A DNA stretch of 5,187 nucleotides from Thermoplasmata archaeon (GTDB lineage Archaea; Thermoplasmatota; Thermoplasmata; Thermoplasmatales; Thermoplasmataceae), in the NCBI GenBank assembly GCA_021850505.1, contig JAJZLW010000113.1:4653-9839 (forward strand), in the 5' to 3' direction. The position numbers and the translations under genes were made by a program. The notes beneath the pieces were generated by a model. The model worked only from the letters and a program-made list of their open reading frames with translations. It was not told the origin of the DNA and searched no databases. Numbering within the stretch: position 1 is the first letter of the stretch; each line of letters opens with the position of its first letter. Below, in pieces: positions 5,117 to 5,187 of this stretch.

Positions 5117-5187
5117 TATTTCTTTAATAAACCAATAATCAGACCGACAACAAATACAACTACAGTGGATGTAACTACGATTAAACC
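5116..5187 (-). CDS. C-terminal end of a membrane protein (partial)
   Basis: Read from the right edge on the minus strand, this frame gives 23 residues and a TAA stop (5118-5116). The residues form one typical membrane helix: small and branched aliphatic residues (VVTSTVVVFVVGLIIG) ending in LLKK, a basic C-terminus that would face the cytoplasm. It is convergent with PEP carboxykinase and only 11 nt from it. The other two minus-strand frames here do not give a similar coherent helix. The piece is too short to name a family. A small tail-anchored or single-span protein and the end of a polytopic one are equally possible. Confidence 0.55.
   Translation of the reverse strand, partial: GLIVVTSTVVVFVVGLIIGLLKK

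Overview
The window looks archaeal and most resembles a Thermoplasmatales-type (Thermoplasmata) genome. That placement is an inference. It rests on TATA-box promoters about 24 nt from start codons with no Shine-Dalgarno sequence (leaderless genes), AGA/AGG-rich arginine use, a GTP-type PEP carboxykinase, an archaeal-style DUF4129 membrane protein, and an extracytoplasmic region with no acidic residues that would suit an acidophile.

Layout: (i) 1-1585, minus strand. A two-gene operon: a DUF4129-domain protein with two membrane segments, then 8 nt later a polytopic membrane protein that runs off the left edge. This pairing resembles the MoxR/DUF58/transglutaminase/DUF4129 loci of archaea and bacteria, but the other members would lie outside the window. 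(ii) 1691-2419, minus strand. An S49-family (SppA-like) serine protease with an intact Ser/Lys dyad but no N-terminal membrane anchor. (iii) 2467-3171, plus strand. A divergently transcribed PD-(D/E)XK (RecB/Cas4-like) nuclease-fold protein with two CxxC pairs. (iv) 3230-5104, plus strand. A full-length GTP-dependent phosphoenolpyruvate carboxykinase, with Ser in place of the usual Cys in its P-loop. (v) 5116-5187, minus strand. The 3' end of a convergent gene encoding a C-terminal membrane helix.

Regulatory layout: one palindromic TATA element (2439-2446) lies about 24 nt from both the protease and the nuclease start codons, so it may drive two divergent leaderless transcripts. PEP carboxykinase has its own TATA box 24 nt before its ATG. 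A perfect 9-bp hairpin (5095-5116) spans the two convergent stop codons and could act as a two-way terminator.

The genes do not form one obvious pathway. They are a cell-surface/membrane operon, a protease, a nuclease and a gluconeogenic enzyme. I see no RNA gene, CRISPR array or insertion sequence, and no gene-free stretch longer than 300 bases. I do not see a convincing new multi-gene system. The most unusual items are the low-complexity ectodomain of the DUF4129 protein, the shared TATA element, the anchor-less SppA and the altered PEP carboxykinase P-loop.
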